This document shows positions 63,596-64,000 of a DNA stretch of 64,000 nucleotides, one piece after another. The stretch spans positions 1,302,001 to 1,366,000 of the forward strand of contig NZ_CP059725.1 of assembly GCF_014117425.1 (NCBI RefSeq), in the 5' to 3' direction. The notes beneath the pieces were generated by a model. The model saw nothing but the letters and a program-made list of their open reading frames with translations, was not told the origin of the DNA and made no database searches. Source of the DNA: Bartonella sp. HY038 (lineage in GTDB: Bacteria > Pseudomonadota > Alphaproteobacteria > Rhizobiales > Rhizobiaceae). A program made the position numbers and the translations under genes. The first letter of the stretch is position 1, and every line of letters begins with the position of its first letter.

Positions 63596-64000
63596 TATGC
63601 GCTCTCCTTCAACATTCCGCTTGCTGTATGGTGGCGAGGTTTTTTGCTACCAAAAAGCTCAGCAGTAGAACTACTACCTGAACAACCATTACCAAATGAA
63701 AAGCCGCAAGATCCGCGCATTTCATAGGCATCTTCACTGACTTCGCGATGGGCTGTTGGCACCACAAAGCGGTCTTCATAATTAGCAATCGCCATGACAT
63801 GATACATGTGTTCAATCATTTCGCGGTCCATGCCAACTTTTTCAGGAATTGATGGATCAATCACCCCATCAACCGTTTTTGCACGCATATAAGCACGCAT
63901 GGCTAGCATACGTTCAAGAGCGGAAATAACTGGCTCTTCCTTACCTGCGGTCAAAAGATTGGCTAGATATTTAACCGGAATACGCAATGAGCGAACATTT
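63595..64000 (-). CDS. narH: respiratory nitrate reductase, beta subunit (C-terminal part)
   Basis: Only the last 134 codons or so are in the window; the gene continues past the right edge. The end of the iron-sulfur electron-transfer subunit is recognisable by RIPVKYLANLLTAG, LERMLAMRAYMRAKTVDG and CGFSFGNGCSGSS, matching the GCGFTFGDGCHGS block of NarH. It passes electrons from NarI to NarG. It is coupled to narJ. narG is presumably just outside the window. Confidence 0.93.
   Translation of the reverse strand, partial: NVRSLRIPVKYLANLLTAGKEEPVISALERMLAMRAYMRAKTVDGVIDPSIPEKVGMDREMIEHMYHVMAIANYEDRFVVPTAHREVSEDAYEMRGSCGFSFGNGCSGSSSTAELFGSKKPRHHTASGMLKESA

Noticed and set aside
1..64000. CRISPR array, prophage, toxin-antitoxin or defence island
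   Set aside because: No regularly spaced repeats, phage structural genes, TA pairs or known defence proteins were seen; apart from the tRNA-Thr relic, the genes are housekeeping or metabolic.

Overview
ORGANISM. The window is chromosomal DNA from a low-GC alphaproteobacterium of the Rhizobiales (Hyphomicrobiales), most like the Brucellaceae/Bartonellaceae side of the order. This rests on protein families typical of that order (TIGR02301, DUF3126, DUF192 lipoprotein-like, type 2 ArgC, PucR and Aap systems), on gene orders known from Brucella and relatives (glyA-nrdR-ribD-ribE-ribH-nusB; hisI/folE beside an IscU-like scaffold and yidD; metC divergent from aapJQMP; trmJ-murI; narGHJI followed by a parvulin and moaA), and on many AT-rich spacers. 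Species was not determined and GC was not computed. LAYOUT. 0-2.5 kb: cimA (cut by the window edge) and cysS on the minus strand. 2.5-16.3 kb: the zinc genes, in two blocks. znuA stands alone at 2.5 kb; zevAB-like genes, zur, znuB and znuC lie on the minus strand at 12.1-16.2 kb. Between them are an SDR/AGE-epimerase pair, ohr, pepN, a DMT exporter and a family-4-like uracil-DNA glycosylase. 16.4-24.8 kb: yedK, three small conserved proteins, a decayed sodC, a DUF192 protein, an alpha/beta hydrolase, cysE, DUF488, tRNA-Leu(GAG), hisI-folE, an IscU-like scaffold and yidD. 24.9-33.9 kb: a minus-strand amino-acid/GABA island (aapJ-aapQ-aapM-aapP-pucR-gabT-gabD) in which gabT carries two frameshifts; metC is divergent from it. 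35-41 kb: a decayed choloylglycine-hydrolase-like gene, glnD, a DegP-type protease and argC. 41.7-46.5 kb: glyA (two frameshifts), nrdR, ribD, ribE, ribH, nusB. 46.7-52.6 kb: a DUF2268 protease, glpD, gltA, gltX. 52.8-54.4 kb: tRNA-Thr(CGT) followed by an integrase relic broken by an IS6-family relic. 54.4-59.6 kb: DUF3126, radC, map, sfsA, a tiny membrane protein, trmJ, murI. 59.7-64 kb: moaA, a parvulin, narI, narJ and the end of narH. HOW IT FITS TOGETHER. Two 15-base operators that differ at one base precede znuA and znuC, which ties the two zinc blocks into one Zur regulon. The Aap transporter, PucR regulator and GabT/GabD enzymes suggest import and catabolism of amino acids including GABA. 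The respiratory nitrate reductase genes lie beside moaA, which makes its molybdenum cofactor, and a cytoplasmic parvulin. Gene decay recurs: sodC, the amide hydrolase, the integrase and the IS6 element are true relics with many lesions. The gabT and glyA breaks are single small indels, mostly in homopolymers, and could be either recent mutations or assembly errors. I found no CRISPR array, prophage or defence island. The least explained structures are a pair of hairpins in the nar region whose stems co-vary around a shared G-rich loop, and a chain of perfect palindromes between ohr and pepN.
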